In this document: one piece after another, positions 33,078 through 44,831 of the stretch
Layout: each line of letters begins with the position of its first letter
Position numbering within the stretch: the stretch's first letter is position 1
Origin: Ctenosaura bakeri
Taxonomy: Eukaryota > Chordata > Lepidosauria > Squamata > Iguanidae
Reading direction: 5' to 3'
Length of the DNA: 64,000 bases
Assembly: GCA_948474755.1 (NCBI GenBank)
Contig: CAOLHI010001040.1
Coordinates: 124,001-188,000 of the forward strand
The notes under the pieces: model-generated
Told to the model about the DNA's origin: nothing
What the model saw: the letters and a program-made list of their open reading frames with translations, nothing else
Databases searched by the model: none
Made by a program: the position numbers and the translations under genes

Positions 33078-33315
33078 TAGTATTCCATTTCTGGTTTTGT
33101 GACTTTTATCTTTCCCTTACATTCCATGTTCCCACTACAGACATTGTGTTGCTTTGGAGTTTTATTTCCCCTTTGCACATAAGAGCAGATTCACATCCCT
33201 TTGGTCTGAGTCCAGTTAGATCATCAGACATGGAGCTACTTGAACATTTCTTCTTTCTCAGTAACTGGTTGAATACCTTCCCACCTGGGAGTCTCATCTT
33301 CTAACACTATCTCTA
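33078..33315 (-). pseudogene. BovB LINE, upstream coding fragment
   Basis: Antisense text such as TACCTTCCCACCTGGGAGTCTCATCTTCTAACAC, TCAGTAACTGGTTGAA, and CATTCCATGTTCCCACTACAG corresponds to the N-terminal (endonuclease) part of BovB ORF2. The minus frame 33106-33297 covers it in part, but with an altered reading frame. Together with 30345-32600 it gives a BovB span of about 3 kb including insertions. Confidence 0.65.
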
Positions 33316-33669
33316 GAAAAAAATATTTACTGCCATTGTTTATACTTTTTCAATATAACATTTCAACTTACATTTTAAATCAAAATTGTTATGTCCCAGA
33401 ACAAATGTAATGTTAATCTCAGTTAAATCAAATCAAGGGACTGGATCAGGCACTGCACATGCTAATGGATGCTGCATGAATTTTTCCTTACCTTTCCCTA
33501 AGCCTAATCTGTGTGCATGTGACAGGGATGTAAAGAATGCTAGTACCTTTATGAATATTTTGAAACATTTTTTGCAAAGAAAAAAGTGAATTTCGAAGAA
33601 GATACATTGCTTCCTCAGGAAAAAAAAAGTCATTTGCAGAAAACAGGGTTTCCTTGCATAAAAGACCAG
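33316..33669. other. Unassigned; weak family E similarity
   Basis: TTTTGCAAAGAAAAAAGTG and CATTTGCAGAAAACAGGG (33567-33650) weakly echo the palindromic family at 16.4 kb. No gene. Confidence 0.3.
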
Positions 33670-34070
33670 ATGATTCTACATTGCCATCTTTATTGCATAA
33701 CATTACACATACTTAGCTCTGTGGCAGAGGAACTAAGGAACTCTCGTAGTGAATTATGAAAATACGAAGATTATGGCAAGAGTGTTCCAGTGTAGACTAG
33801 CAGTCCCACGATGGTGTTTAGGTGCACATTGGGAATGCCCAATATGCATTGGCATCTATTGCACATCAGGACTGATCCCCATGGGTCTAAATGTGCATTG
33901 GGGCCAATGTGCAAGGGATACTTTGTTGGCTCACAGCAGTAGTAACATCACAACATCCCCTTGCTGAATATAGACATTGTGAAACTCCTGAATTCTATTT
34001 CCCACATATTTAAATCTACTTATGTAGATGCAAGTCCCACACTGAATAACAGCCTGCTGTTTGTTTGTTT
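33670..34070 (+). repeat. Unclassified dispersed repeat H (copy 1)
   Basis: Shares an ordered series of blocks with 37165-37445: TTAGCTCTGTGGCAGAGGA / TTAGCTTAGTAACAGAAGC, TTTGTTGGCTCACAGCAG / TTTGTTGGTTCTGCGACG, TAGTAACATCACAACATC / TAGTAACATAACATCAG, AAATCTACTTATGTAGATGC / AAGTCCACTTATGAAGATGC, CACTGAATAACAGCC / ACAGAATTCCAGCC. This copy is longer in the middle, with a GTGCACATTGGG...CAATGTGCA inverted pair. No family name is known to me. Confidence 0.6.
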
Positions 34071-34074
34071 GTTT

Positions 34075-35800
34075 GCAAAAAGGATTTTTTTTAAAAAAGC
34101 CCTGAAGTGGAAAAAAACTAAGAAAAATGCACAAAACTCTCATAATTTTCCAGCATGGCAAAAACCTTGTAAATTTTTTATCCTTGCTTATGAGAACAAA
34201 ATAACTAAAGATATACGTTCCTAGCATGTAGCAAAGTAACAAAGGTAAAATTCTACTACTCATCTGTTCAGGAAAAGTTGTGGTAGCAAGACTAGTTGGA
34301 GATCAGATTTTCTTTGCTTTCTCTTCAGTTGAAAGTAGATTCATTTACTAATACATACTACTATAAGGTGCAAAGGAAGTCCATGTGCAACCCAAAACAA
34401 GACTGTATAAAGCATTACTTATGTGTTTTACCCTTGAGTAAAATATTGTTTCTTCCAAGAATAGCCAGTTGTTGCTGTTGTTGGGTGCCTTCAAGCAGTT
34501 TCTGTGGTAGCCTCAAACCATAGGCTAAATGTAGAATGTGTCTAATCTGAGCAACGATGGTACTGCCTCTGGTATTTTTTTTAAGTTTTGAAACTTCACT
34601 CACAGCTGGCCCTAACCTTTAGCACTGCTACATCTGTCACATTATTGTGTTAAGTTTTCCTGTGCCCCATAAGTATTTGTTCATGATAAGCACAGACAGA
34701 ATTAGTGGAACTAACAGCTCTTTGTGTGATGGTTGACACAATATTTGCTTGGTGCATTGACTATATCTGTTCAATTCACTTGCCTGTAAACTCTTCAGCT
34801 TTTTCATTATTTTTCCATTTGTTATCTTATTTTCTTGTTTCTATCATGGCACGGTTCAGATATACATTTGAGTGGCTTTCCTAATTCAGTTAATGCACTT
34901 CCTCGAATGTTAGAGCTTCCTTTCTCCAAACTTAATCTTCACAGTGACACAAAATGTCATTATCCATTAAATAAGGCAGGAGTCAGAGGCAATTATATGA
35001 TCTGCCCTGTAACTGGGTTTGCGTTAAATTCACTGAAATGATGAATGTCACAGACTGTCTGTCCAAGGGGTCATGACCAGAATTTTAAATATCATAGCAA
35101 ATTCTAGAACTTCCAGAGCAGCTAAGTCATACCAAAAGAGAAAGAACAAGAAGCTCCTATAACTTATGGATAGGTATAGGACTGCTGCTCAACAAACATT
35201 TTCAAAGAGAAATTAGTCTTACTTCATATGCTCCATTTTTCCTTCTTTTTATCAGTATAATTACTTTAGCTTTGCCAACATGTTTACTCACCTTAAACAT
35301 ATGATATAGGTGGTAGCATGTGTAAATATGACAACAACAAAAAATTGTTGAGATAATGGAAGACATGGAAGTTTTAAATATGAATACATAATGGTCAAGA
35401 TAGTGCATCACACTAGCAGATCACAAAGTTCCACCCGACATCGTTATGTCTTGTCCCTCACTTCCCCATGCTCAGCCTACCTCCAAGAGGTCCAGGAAGA
35501 TGTCCTTTCTTTCCTGTGGGTGGATGCAGGAACAGTGTTAACTGGCTGCTTGGCCTTCCCTTGCCTTCCCCCATCCTCCACCAGCTACTGAATGGTTGTA
35601 CAAGGGGTGTCCAGCCCGATAGCAGATAGAGATACTGATGTTCTCTATCTACTACAATCCAAAATGTTACATACACAGCTGGAATCCTGTTGGCCAGTTA
35701 CAAACATGTAACCTGGTATTATACACTCATGATTGTTTCATATTCATGTTCTCCTGTCACAACCTCTAGTCTAAGGGATACATAGAGATAATGCAATTTC
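34075..35800. other. Unassigned stretch with a SINE tail scrap
   Basis: TTGTTGCTGTTGTTGGGTGCCTTCAAGCAG at 34470-34500 is the antisense of a Sauria/BovB 3' tail. Nothing else is recognised. Short frames have no support. Confidence 0.35.
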
Positions 35801-35803
35801 ACC

Positions 35804-36026
35804 AGCCACTGCAATCAATACTGGTCTGTTTTCCTGTTGATTGGGAAGCAACTGGCTGATGGTGCCCTTCCCCATCCCACAAACAACTTCCAGCAGAAGA
35901 AAGAATTGCAACACAGATCAATCTTTTCCCTGTAACAATGGAGATTGGTCATGGGAGTGGGTGGGATCATCAGCCAGCTGCTTCTGGATCAACAGGGAAA
36001 CAGACTCCCGTCAATTGCAGTGGCTA
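35804..36026. repeat. Fold-back repeat, family G
   Basis: The left arm 35804-35866 (GCCACTGCAATCAATA, CTGTTTTCCTGTTGATTGGG, AACTGGCTGATGGTGCCC) is the inverted copy of the right arm 35962-36026 (GGGATCATCAGCCAGCTGC, GGATCAACAGGGAAACAG, TCAATTGCAGTGGCT), with roughly four of five bases pairing. The loop is about 95 bases. Probably a non-autonomous DNA transposon; family unknown. Confidence 0.65.
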
Positions 36027-36049
36027 CTGCACGATAAATGCGATTGGGA

Positions 36050-37164
36050 GTCACTGTGTAATACTATAATTACAGTGCTTACACATTCTGAACTCCCCAT
36101 CAGGATTTTGGCCCCTAATGTAACTTTCAGATAAAAATATGACAGTTACTAACATGACAAAGCTAAAGATTTCGTGGGAATATGTTGTACACAAAGCACT
36201 TTAGATTGAACTAGTATAGAGTGCGCATCACTCTCTCATACTCAGGATTTCAACAGATATTGTAGAACAGAAGGGTAATGTGTGTAAGCTACCACTAGGG
36301 TCTGAATTTGTGGGTACACAAAATCCTACCCTAGATAGGCCAAAAGCAAATCTGTTTCATCACAGCTTTACAACTCTTTCCCACTCCCCAAAAATATTAT
36401 TGTTCACACAACCAGTCCTTCTAACTTTGGTTCTTCTTTCTATAAATAATGATCAAAACACTTGTACACCTAAAAGTAGTGGGAAGAAGTACTGCAAAAT
36501 TTGGCAGTGTCATATACAAGCCAGCAGGAACCATATAATCTGGATGGTATACTTTTCTGTGCCAATAGCAAGTTTGCTGAAGCTAAATAAGTATCAGCAT
36601 TGAACTGTGGACCAACTCCAAAGAATAACTTATGTTTTGCCATTGCATTTCTATCAACTACTTTAATGCTTAAGACTGTTTTAACCTTGAAGCAGCAGCT
36701 TGTTTCTCCAGAGGATGTAAAGCATGCTGGGCTGGTGTTCTCGAAGGATATATTCTAATAGCTCCAGGAATAAAAACACCAATGTGTTCTTTTTACTGCT
36801 AAGCCATGCTGACATGATAGACAAGGGTCTTTCATTAAAGATGGCCTATTGCATTTGAGACAGAAGCTCTTCCATATCAAAAAGCTGGAAGCCTATCTCT
36901 GTTTAAGCTCTCTGCACTTATATTCCTAGAGAATTTGCCAGGAGACAATGACCTATGTGCTATATAACCACAAAGTCAGTGAATTTATATTAAATAGCAA
37001 AAAGCATAAGAGAGGGGGAAACTTTTCACCATCATTCTTGCAATGCTTGACATCATGGGGCATTGCACGATGCATCTGACATATAAATGGATAGGGAATC
37101 AGGATAAAATATCTTCAGTCCAATGAATAAGTCCTCTTACAGTTCTGCTCAATAGTCTACAGTC
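36050..37164. other. Unassigned non-coding stretch
   Basis: No gene; the 107-codon frame at 36280-36603 (plus) has no recognisable domain and no context. Confidence 0.35.
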
Positions 37165-37445
37165 ACCAGAATGCTATATCACCTTTTACTTAATGTTACT
37201 TTACATATATTTAGCTTAGTAACAGAAGCACTAAGAAACCCTATAAGCATTGTTGTCTGATGCACATCAGTCCCTTTGTACAACAGTCCCAAATGCACAA
37301 TATTCATTTGTTGGTTCTGCGACGTAGTAACATAACATCAGTCCTCTACTGGACATTCCTAAACTGCCCAGTTCTAATTTCTGCATATATAAGTCCACTT
37401 ATGAAGATGCAACTTCCATACAGAATTCCAGCCAGTATTTTCCTA
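37165..37445 (+). repeat. Unclassified dispersed repeat H (copy 2)
   Basis: Second copy of the repeat at 33670-34070, same strand, about 3.5 kb away. It is shorter in the middle and about 30 percent diverged by eye. Confidence 0.6.
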
Positions 37446-37663
37446 TAGCATTGACTTTAACTATTATTTCCTGCTTGAGTATTTCTTTCACATGTGTATA
37501 TTAAAGATGGAGAAAGTGGCATGTGGCATGTGCAAAAGACCCTCCTCTGCAATGTGACATAGCAAACTTCGCTAGGCTATGATACAAGAAGTAGAGTTTC
37601 TCTTTCAGAGCTCACAGGCTAGGGTAGTCTCTGTTGTAGAAAACATTCTCTCTCAGATCAGCT

Positions 37664-37880
37664 TAGGGCATTTCTGCATTACACTGTTATAGTACTGTTA
37701 TAGTGCTGTTATTCTACTTTCAACATCCTATAGAACGTGGGATTTGCAGTTTAGAGAAGGGCATTTGGAATTATCAGCAAGAGAGCTCTTTGGCTTCAAT
37801 AAACTACAAACCCCAGGATTCCACAGGATGTTGAAAGTTGAATAATAGCACTATAACAGTATAGTGCAGAAATAGCCTTA
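37664..37880. mobile_element. Short fold-back MITE, family A (copy A3)
   Basis: Ends TAGGGCATTTCTGCATTACAC and GTATAGTGCAGAAATAGCC. Arms include TATAGTGCTGTTATTCTAC, CAACATCCTATAGAACG and, on the right, GGATTCCACAGGATGTTG, GTTGAATAATAGCACTATA. The middle AGAGAGCTCTTTGGC is unpaired. Confidence 0.83.
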
Positions 37881-37884
37881 GTCT

Positions 37885-38555
37885 TGTATAAATAGAGAGT
37901 AACATTTTGAACCTGCTTCAGTAGCTAATTAGCAATTAGTACAGCACTTTTAGCACACTTGTTATTTTCCATGATAACCCTGCAAAATGACCTAGACTAC
38001 AGATACTGCAAAATGACCTAGATTTTACAGTATATCTAGTCCAGATGTAGAAGCCATGGCAGCCTGGAGACCGAGGGTCACCTGCCCATTTCAGCCTGCC
38101 TGAATATTAAGTTATGATGTTGGAATTGCTGGAGACATGTGGGGAATTTAAAAAAAAATTATACATCAAGGGCTAGGAAACCTACATCAAAGACAGAAAG
38201 ACAGCTGCCAAGGTGGTAATAAGTCCAGAAATGACCCCAGAAACACAAACTAGGGCTCATGCAAATAACGTTTTAAAAAAATCTATGAAACTTCACAACA
38301 CTGAACTGAAACACAGAATGTTCATTTCCTCTAAACAAGTTCCAATGCAAAAATGAACAAAAAAATGTCTTTTTTTATCTATGGTAAGAATATCTTGCTA
38401 CTGTGCTCCACCATTCTATCCATGAAGAACCATATCTATTGTTGTGAGAGATGGATGAGAACATCAGCAAATAAGTTTACATGTATGTTAAGGGCTTGAT
38501 TCCCTTATTAACTGAGCTGAGTTTTATATCCCATGGCTATGGGGATTTATTATAA
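37885..38555. other. Unassigned non-coding stretch
   Basis: A local duplication AAATGACCTAGA...AAATGACCTAGA at about 37984-38017. Nothing else seen. Confidence 0.35.
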
Positions 38556-38800
38556 TTATGATACACTAGAAAAGAAAATGGTGCTTGGTAAGTTAGGAGG
38601 CAGTAGGAGAAGAAAAAGACCACATTACAGGTATATAGACTCAATCAAGGAAGATACATTCAATCAATCAATCAAGGAAGATACATTCCTGCATCTGCAA
38701 CACCTCAGCAGGGCGACTGAGGATAGGATAATTTGGGTGGTCTCTCATTCATAGGATTGCCATGAGTTGAAGTTAACTTGATGATAATTAATAAGAAAAC
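38556..38800 (+). mobile_element. BovB LINE, 3' end
   Basis: Sense BovB terminus: GGTAAGTTAGGAGGCAGTAG, AGAAGAAAAAGACCACATTA, ACTCAATCAAGGAAGATAC, CTCAGCAGGGCGACTGAGGA, GGTGGTCTCTCATTCATAGG, and the tail GCCATGAGTTGAAGTTAACTTGATGATAA. The plus frame 38533-38754 covers the end of ORF2. A 20-bp stretch CAATCAAGGAAGATACATTC is duplicated in tandem here, an oddity absent from the other copy. Confidence 0.82.
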
Positions 38801-39909
38801 AACCTTACTTTGGACTAGATTAATGTAAATAGAAAAGACTATAAGATCTGTTGTTTTGTCCAAGTGAGATAAAATGGAAGAAGTTAAACCTGGGGTCAGG
38901 TCATCCTGAGTTTGTTGATACCATCATCCACTCATTTCTGATTTTTCTCACAGCACAAAAAATAATATTGTTGTTCTCTTTTGTTTTTCCTCCTGCAGGT
39001 TCATTGGTATGAAGAGCTAAATTCACTATGCTGAAGGGATTTTTTTTTTGCTGGGGTTTAAATTCTACACCCACTTACCTGGAAATAGGTCCAGCTGAAA
39101 TTCTGAACTCAGAGAGATTTATGTTGAAGTAGACCTATAGATGATTTCACTGTAAAATACAGCAAGGGCATTTTTTTTTTCTAAGACCTGTGTCTGATGT
39201 CTTCAGCAGCTCTGCAGGTGTTTTCCACCTGGGTTTACATTGTATATTCAGCACTGATAAAGCCATCAACACACTCAAAATCAACTAGACAAAATCAAGT
39301 TGCTCAAAAATTTAGGCTTCAAACAGTAAGAGATTTGCATGGTATCATACATAAAACCTTACATTACAATCAACTTGTTGATCTTTAAAATGTCACAAGG
39401 CTATTGTTTTTTCTGCAATAAACTAACAGAACATCCTCTCTAGAAATGTCAAAGTATGAAAGCACCTTGGTTAAGTATGCAGACTTTTGCAAAATTGTAG
39501 GAAAATGATGGAAATATTGAAGCTAATCACTATTAAACCATGGAAATATTATTATGAGCTTGGCAGATATGATTACAAATGGTTCAATCACACATGGGAA
39601 TTTGCTTGACAAAAATTTCCTGGGTTAGAGAAACAGAGCTGCAGATTCATTGAGGGTTTGTAACCTCACTCCAGCTTCAGATTTTAATGTTACAGAGTTT
39701 GGGTATAAACCCAAGAGACAGCTGCAAGTACATGTAGTTTAAATGTGGAAAAAGTCAGAGAAATGAAGGGTATTATTGAATTGGTTAAAATACAAGCTTA
39801 TTTGGGTTGCGTTTATTCCCTTTGCCAAAGAGACTTTGGAAACCTGATGTAGAATTATTAGTTGTGATAGCTGAGGACCTTTCTTTCTTTCATAGTGTTC
39901 TAATTCTGA
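38801..39909. other. Unassigned non-coding stretch
   Basis: No gene or repeat recognised beyond short T runs. Confidence 0.35.
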
Positions 39910-40090
39910 GGCCATTTCTGCACTAGACTGTTACAGCACTATTATTCCACTTTCAACATCCTATGGAATCCTGGGGTTCTGCAGTTTAGGGAGGGTCTTT
40001 GAGGCCCCTCTCTAAACTGCAAGCCCCAGGATTCCATAGGATGTTGAAAGTGGAATAATGGCACTATAACAGTCTAGTGTAGAAATGGCC
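39910..40090. mobile_element. Short fold-back MITE, family A (copy A4)
   Basis: Best preserved copy: ends GGCCATTTCTGCACTAGACTG and CAGTCTAGTGTAGAAATGGCC; left CACTATTATTCCACTTTCAAC and CATCCTATGGAATCCTGGGG mirror right CCCCAGGATTCCATAGGATG and GTTGAAAGTGGAATAATGG. A hairpin of roughly 85-bp arms. Its near symmetry suggests recent activity relative to the other copies. Confidence 0.88.
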
Positions 40091-40394
40091 TGTGAGTTTG
40101 CCAATAATAGTACAGAAATATCAGCTGTCAATGCTGCAGCTCATCCAAAAGAAGCTAGCTATGCCTGCTGTGTTGAGCCTGGATTTCTTACTACTTGGAG
40201 AATGAAGTACTTAACACTATTGCTGATGCTACTATTACATTAGGATTCCAAAAGTTAAAAGAGATCTCTTTCCAAGGCATTTCAAACACTGCCCCAATAT
40301 CTCCATGCTACCACACTTGTACAAAATGAAGACATACACCGAAGCTTAGAAAGGTGAATTATTTGGACTGTAGTTTCTAGATTTCACTATACAA

Positions 40395-40750
40395 CATGGC
40401 CGCTGTCCATTAGGGATGAAAAAATGTTTGAAAATATTTGAACAATGGCATAAAAAGTGTTTCTTAAGGGTCAGAAAATCATGATAAAGAGAATTCTGGA
40501 CTGATTAGAATCTTCACACTTCCTGAATTGCTTCTTATGCGAAATATTCTATAGTTGGTGACTTATTCTGTACACAATATACACATTTTCTGTACAAAAC
40601 CCCCAGCATTTTCCTTGTAGAAATTTGACAGTGCTTCTCTTTTTTTATAGTCATTCTGTATTCTATAGTAAATCCCAAATTACAAAAATTCTGAAATGTA
40701 CAGGGTTCTTCTCATTAGCATTTCCTGATAGTTGAAAGCATGTTTCTGAG
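40395..40750. repeat. Palindromic repeat family E, diverged copy
   Basis: GTGACTTATTCTGTACACAAT, CACATTTTCTGTACAAAAC and surrounding AT-rich blocks follow the order seen at 16.3-16.6 kb (CAGCACTTATTCTGCACAAAAT...). The long perfect arms of that copy are not preserved. Confidence 0.45.
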
Positions 40751-40754
40751 CCAG

Positions 40755-41870
40755 CTTCTGAATATTTTTATTTTTTTAAATATTTTGTTTCAATATTTTA
40801 ATTTTTTTATTAATCTTTCCATCCACAGATGATGGTGATAATTCTGAAATATAGAACATCAATTCAGCAGAAGTTTAACCAAAGCACAAAAGAGGAGGAT
40901 GTTGTATCTTTGTAGTTATTTTTCCCTTTAGCATGTTGAAACTAACTCAGATTGGAAAAGGCATTTTGACAGTCGTGCTCCAGATCTATCTGCATTGATA
41001 ATATCAGCCAGAATCCAGAATCCTGTATCAGCTACTTAGGCAAGAAGATTCACTCATATGTTAACTATTTTGTATTTGTGGTCTCTACTTACTCATGATG
41101 GTAATATTATTGCTACAAATATAACTCCTCAAGCATTAGCTGGTAATTAGAGCGCAGGAGAATGACATTTCCACCAACGTTGGAGGGATCAGGCAAGAAG
41201 AGGTTACTTGCTTATCTGATACAGGATCCTGACCATGATTTTTCCCTACTATATGCTTATAGAGTTTTACAACAAAATGGGAGCTATGTGTTCTCATACA
41301 TCCAGACAGACACTCAGCAGCATCTAGAGAACTGAAAGCAGATTTCTGCTCATACAGTGCTTAGCATTCCTTTGTTCCTTTTGTTCTGTCCCCATATGCC
41401 CCCTGAAAGGCTGCTTTACAGAATGAGACTATCCAGAATGGCATGGGTTGCAATGTGCAGCCAGTTTTGATCAGAAAAGGGAATTGGTAGAAATCTTTGA
41501 ACGCTCTCTTCTCATGCAAGAGGATCTTTGAATCCCATCTAATATATGTGTGTATAAACACAAGATCTGTTCCATCTACCAAAGATGCAAGGTTGAATAT
41601 TTTTACTTGTTGGTGCTATATTTCATACACTTTTGTTTGCAGTGTCTATCAAACTTTTCAACACTGTTTAAAAAAAACAAGCAAAGAGAGGACAAACTTG
41701 ATGATCTAAGACGTTTAAGAGAATTTCTGATGGGTACAAACATCTTTGTGCATAATAAAAGGTTACTGCAGGAGAAAAAATGAATTTCAGCTTAACAATT
41801 AGAAGTAATGTCTAATGGCTTTCTGATTGTGAAATAAGGGGAAAAGAAACAAAGAGGGAGATGTCAGTTC
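40755..41870. other. Unassigned non-coding stretch
   Basis: No gene; overlapping frames of 70-77 codons at 41361-41783 are unsupported. Confidence 0.35.
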
Positions 41871-41874
41871 AGAG

Positions 41875-42115
41875 GGATTTTATCTAATTTTATTTTAATT
41901 AGATCCTTCTTCGAACTGAGTTTCTAATTTTTCAATTAGCAATTAGCAGCTGCAACTCATTCGGAGCATCACAAGGTGCCAAAGACACTAATTACACCAC
42001 AGGAATAGGAGTCTGAGAACAAGAAATAAAATTATCCATGAACGCTATTAGAGAAAAGGAATGATTGCATTCTATAATAATATGCTGATGTGAATCTAAT
42101 TAGATTGAAAGATTG
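41875..42115. promoter_or_regulatory. Candidate conserved regulatory element (best candidate, inference)
   Basis: Repeat-free block dense in homeodomain TAAT/ATTA cores: ATCTAATT (41882-41889) and its exact inverse AATTAGAT (41897-41904), CAATTAGCAATTAGCAGCTGC with an E-box CAGCTG at about 41947, CTAATTACACC, and CTAATTAGATT near 42095. Clustered sites with an E-box are common in developmental enhancers. No evidence beyond sequence words. Confidence 0.28.
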
Positions 42116-43135
42116 GGGTGCATGGGATGAGATTTAAAAAAGGATTACATCCTAGAGGTCATGATTTGATCATAAATATTGCTTTTTGAAGATATTGCTA
42201 CAAAATATTAAAACATTTTGCAAATGATTTTTTGAATGCCAAATTATTCACTAAATGGGCAAGATATTACAGCAATGCAATTTCATAACTACAATAAGGG
42301 GCTTGTGTTTGAGATCATTTGGACATATTCTGAGCTTGTATCTGACTAGCAATGAGGCTTTCATCCAATTAGTTGACTTTTCTCTGCCACACGCATTTTT
42401 GCAGGCATGAGATAAAAATTATTTGTATATACAAGTACATGGTTTACATGGATTACTAACACATGATCTGAACAAGTTAAGAAACAGAAGTAACAGACTG
42501 AATATTTTACAAGCAAAATCCAGTGAACCATACTCAGTAACTACTACATAGCAGTTTATTCCCTGGTACCTTCAGCCTCAGTACTTGAGTGCCATTAGCA
42601 CTCCCAAATGAAGGTGAACACACTGTGGGTCTAACATACATCCCTACATCAGCAAGAAGGGACAAGTATTAAGAGTTCATATAAACTCAGTTGAATCCTA
42701 CCCTCATCCATAAGTGGTTTACGGGCCAAACTGGAGGACCCCACCCACTCTGCACCATGTCAAGCTGCCACGGCTTTCACAGCTGAATTGCCACAGATAC
42801 TTCATTGATTTGACCACTATAGATTAACAGAATTTAATCCATTTTTGACCTCAACATCTTTCTTTGCACAGGAGACACATAACGTGAGAGAAGTGGTCAA
42901 ATTAAGACACTATCAGATGCTTGCTTGTGCCTTAGGTGGCCTAGTGTTTTGTCAGTTTAAAGGTTAGAGCTATTTATCAATCTCTCATATTTGTTTGTTT
43001 GAAGAATTTTTGAATTGCTCCTCAGCCAAAAGAAAAAAAAAGGCTCCTAGGATAGTTTATAAAGGGCATGGGACCGGGAAGAAAAGTGGTGATAGTTGAA
43101 TTTAGTTGCCCAGATTAATGGGACTGATCACACTT
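42116..43135. other. Unassigned non-coding stretch
   Basis: No gene or recognised repeat. Confidence 0.35.
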
Positions 43136-43137
43136 AC

Positions 43138-43338
43138 GGCTTTTCTGCACTACACTGTTATAGCGCTATTATTCCACTTTCAACATCCTGTGGAATTCTG
43201 GGGTTTGTAGTTTACTGAGGCCAAAGAGCTCTCTGGCTGAGAATTCTAAATGTCCTTCCCTAAACTGCAAATTGCAGGATTCCATAGGATGTTGAAAGTG
43301 GAGCAATAGGACTATAACAGTGTAGTGCAGAAAGACCC
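43138..43338. mobile_element. Short fold-back MITE, family A (copy A5)
   Basis: Ends GGCTTTTCTGCACTACACTG and CAGTGTAGTGCAGAAAGACC. Arms TATAGCGCTATTATTCCAC / CAACATCCTGTGGAATTC against GGATTCCATAGGATGTTG / GTGGAGCAATAGGACTATA. Confidence 0.85.
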
Positions 43339-43339
43339 T

Positions 43340-44815
43340 TAGCTTTAACTTATGTTCTATCTTTAAGCTGGCATATTCTTCCCTGATCTGCTCCTTTAAT
43401 CTTTCTTCTTCTTTCCTGTTACTTTTTTCCTACTTCAGCTTTCCAGTGGTGAGTTCCTCACCTTTCTTCTCAAGATAAGAATGATAATTCTTCAGCAGTT
43501 CTTCTAGTCACAGCTAGGGGAAGAAAGGTTACAGATATAGTGAACTGTTTTGGACACCCCAAAGGCAATAGGCAATAAAACAATCAGAGTTACCCTGGTG
43601 GAACATCCACTGCATCCAAACTGACCTAGAGGGGAGCCAATTAAAAAGAAAAAATACCACTAGTGGGGTGGAAAACTGCCTCATCTATGAAAATTAGAAT
43701 CTGAGGAACTATTCAGAATGTTCTACTAATAATTCATCCATAAAACACACACACACACACAGGTTGCAGGACAGAGAGGCCTTGTTATAAACTGCATGTA
43801 ATCACACCTATCAGCATCAAACACTCTCACACATAATGGTGTCTAATGCAAAGGATCTCAGAAATATCCAACAATCTTGACACTGCTGTGGTGTACACTG
43901 TTATTTCAATGGCATACAATCCTGGAGTATCCCATGCTTAACAGCATTTCCCGGCAATGACAAGCATCACAAATGGCAGATGCTCTTGATGAAGGTGGCC
44001 CAAGAACAAATTATTTTAGTAGGCTGCATCCCAACAATAGCACATGTATATTTTGTAGGGGATGGGTAAAAGGGTGAAGATTTTAAGAGTTAGCTATGAT
44101 GGTATATGATTTGGCTTCCAGTTTTTCACTTTGAGTTCAAGCTATTCATACTGATTGTATATCCCCTCCTTCCACCTCCTTTCACCTTTTTAAGGTGCTG
44201 TGGGCAGACAGCTCCCATTTCTGAAGTTGATGTTTGTGGATTCTGAGTGTTACCTGAAGCGATTCTTAAGACAGAAGTACTGGCAGAGCAAATAAGACTC
44301 CAATTATTTAGTGAAATAAGCATTTGAAAAGCCCACATTTGGTGGGGAGAGTTGGACATTGCTTCCCTATGTTGGGCAAAAGGTCCTTTCTCTATAGTTT
44401 TCCAGCAATAAAACTAACCCAGCAGAGGCCAAAACTGCATGACATGAGGCTTGAGTAATACATCCTTAAGATTGTCAGGCTTATGACCCATTGAATAGAT
44501 TTGGACTTTTTGTGTGCCCAAATCTAAAAATCATGTAAGTTTCAGCATCTCATCTGAAAACTCCACAAACAACATGAAAGTGATAGACATGGCTATTTAA
44601 GCTCTTGGGCTGGGTTCCATGTTCCCTACCCACCATCAGAATGATTAACTCTGTCTGTGAGCTTACCTTAATAAACAGTATATATAATTTTTTTTCTGAA
44701 TTTAAATTGACAATGAAATCTTTTAACAAGGAGGCTGAGAAATGTTGGTGAAGCAATAAGGGCAATATAAATGCAGGGGTGGCTAGGCAGGAGGAATGTA
44801 TTACACTTATGGACA
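43340..44815. other. Unassigned stretch with a short (CA)n
   Basis: (CA)n at about 43745-43761. No gene; the 77- and 101-codon minus frames are unsupported. Confidence 0.35.
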
Positions 44816-44831
44816 GTTTATTGATTGCCTT
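44816..44831. repeat. Left TSD of L1
   Basis: GTTTATTGATTGCCTT is identical at 44816-44831 and 46132-46147. The last T bases merge with the poly-T of the L1. Confidence 0.9.
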
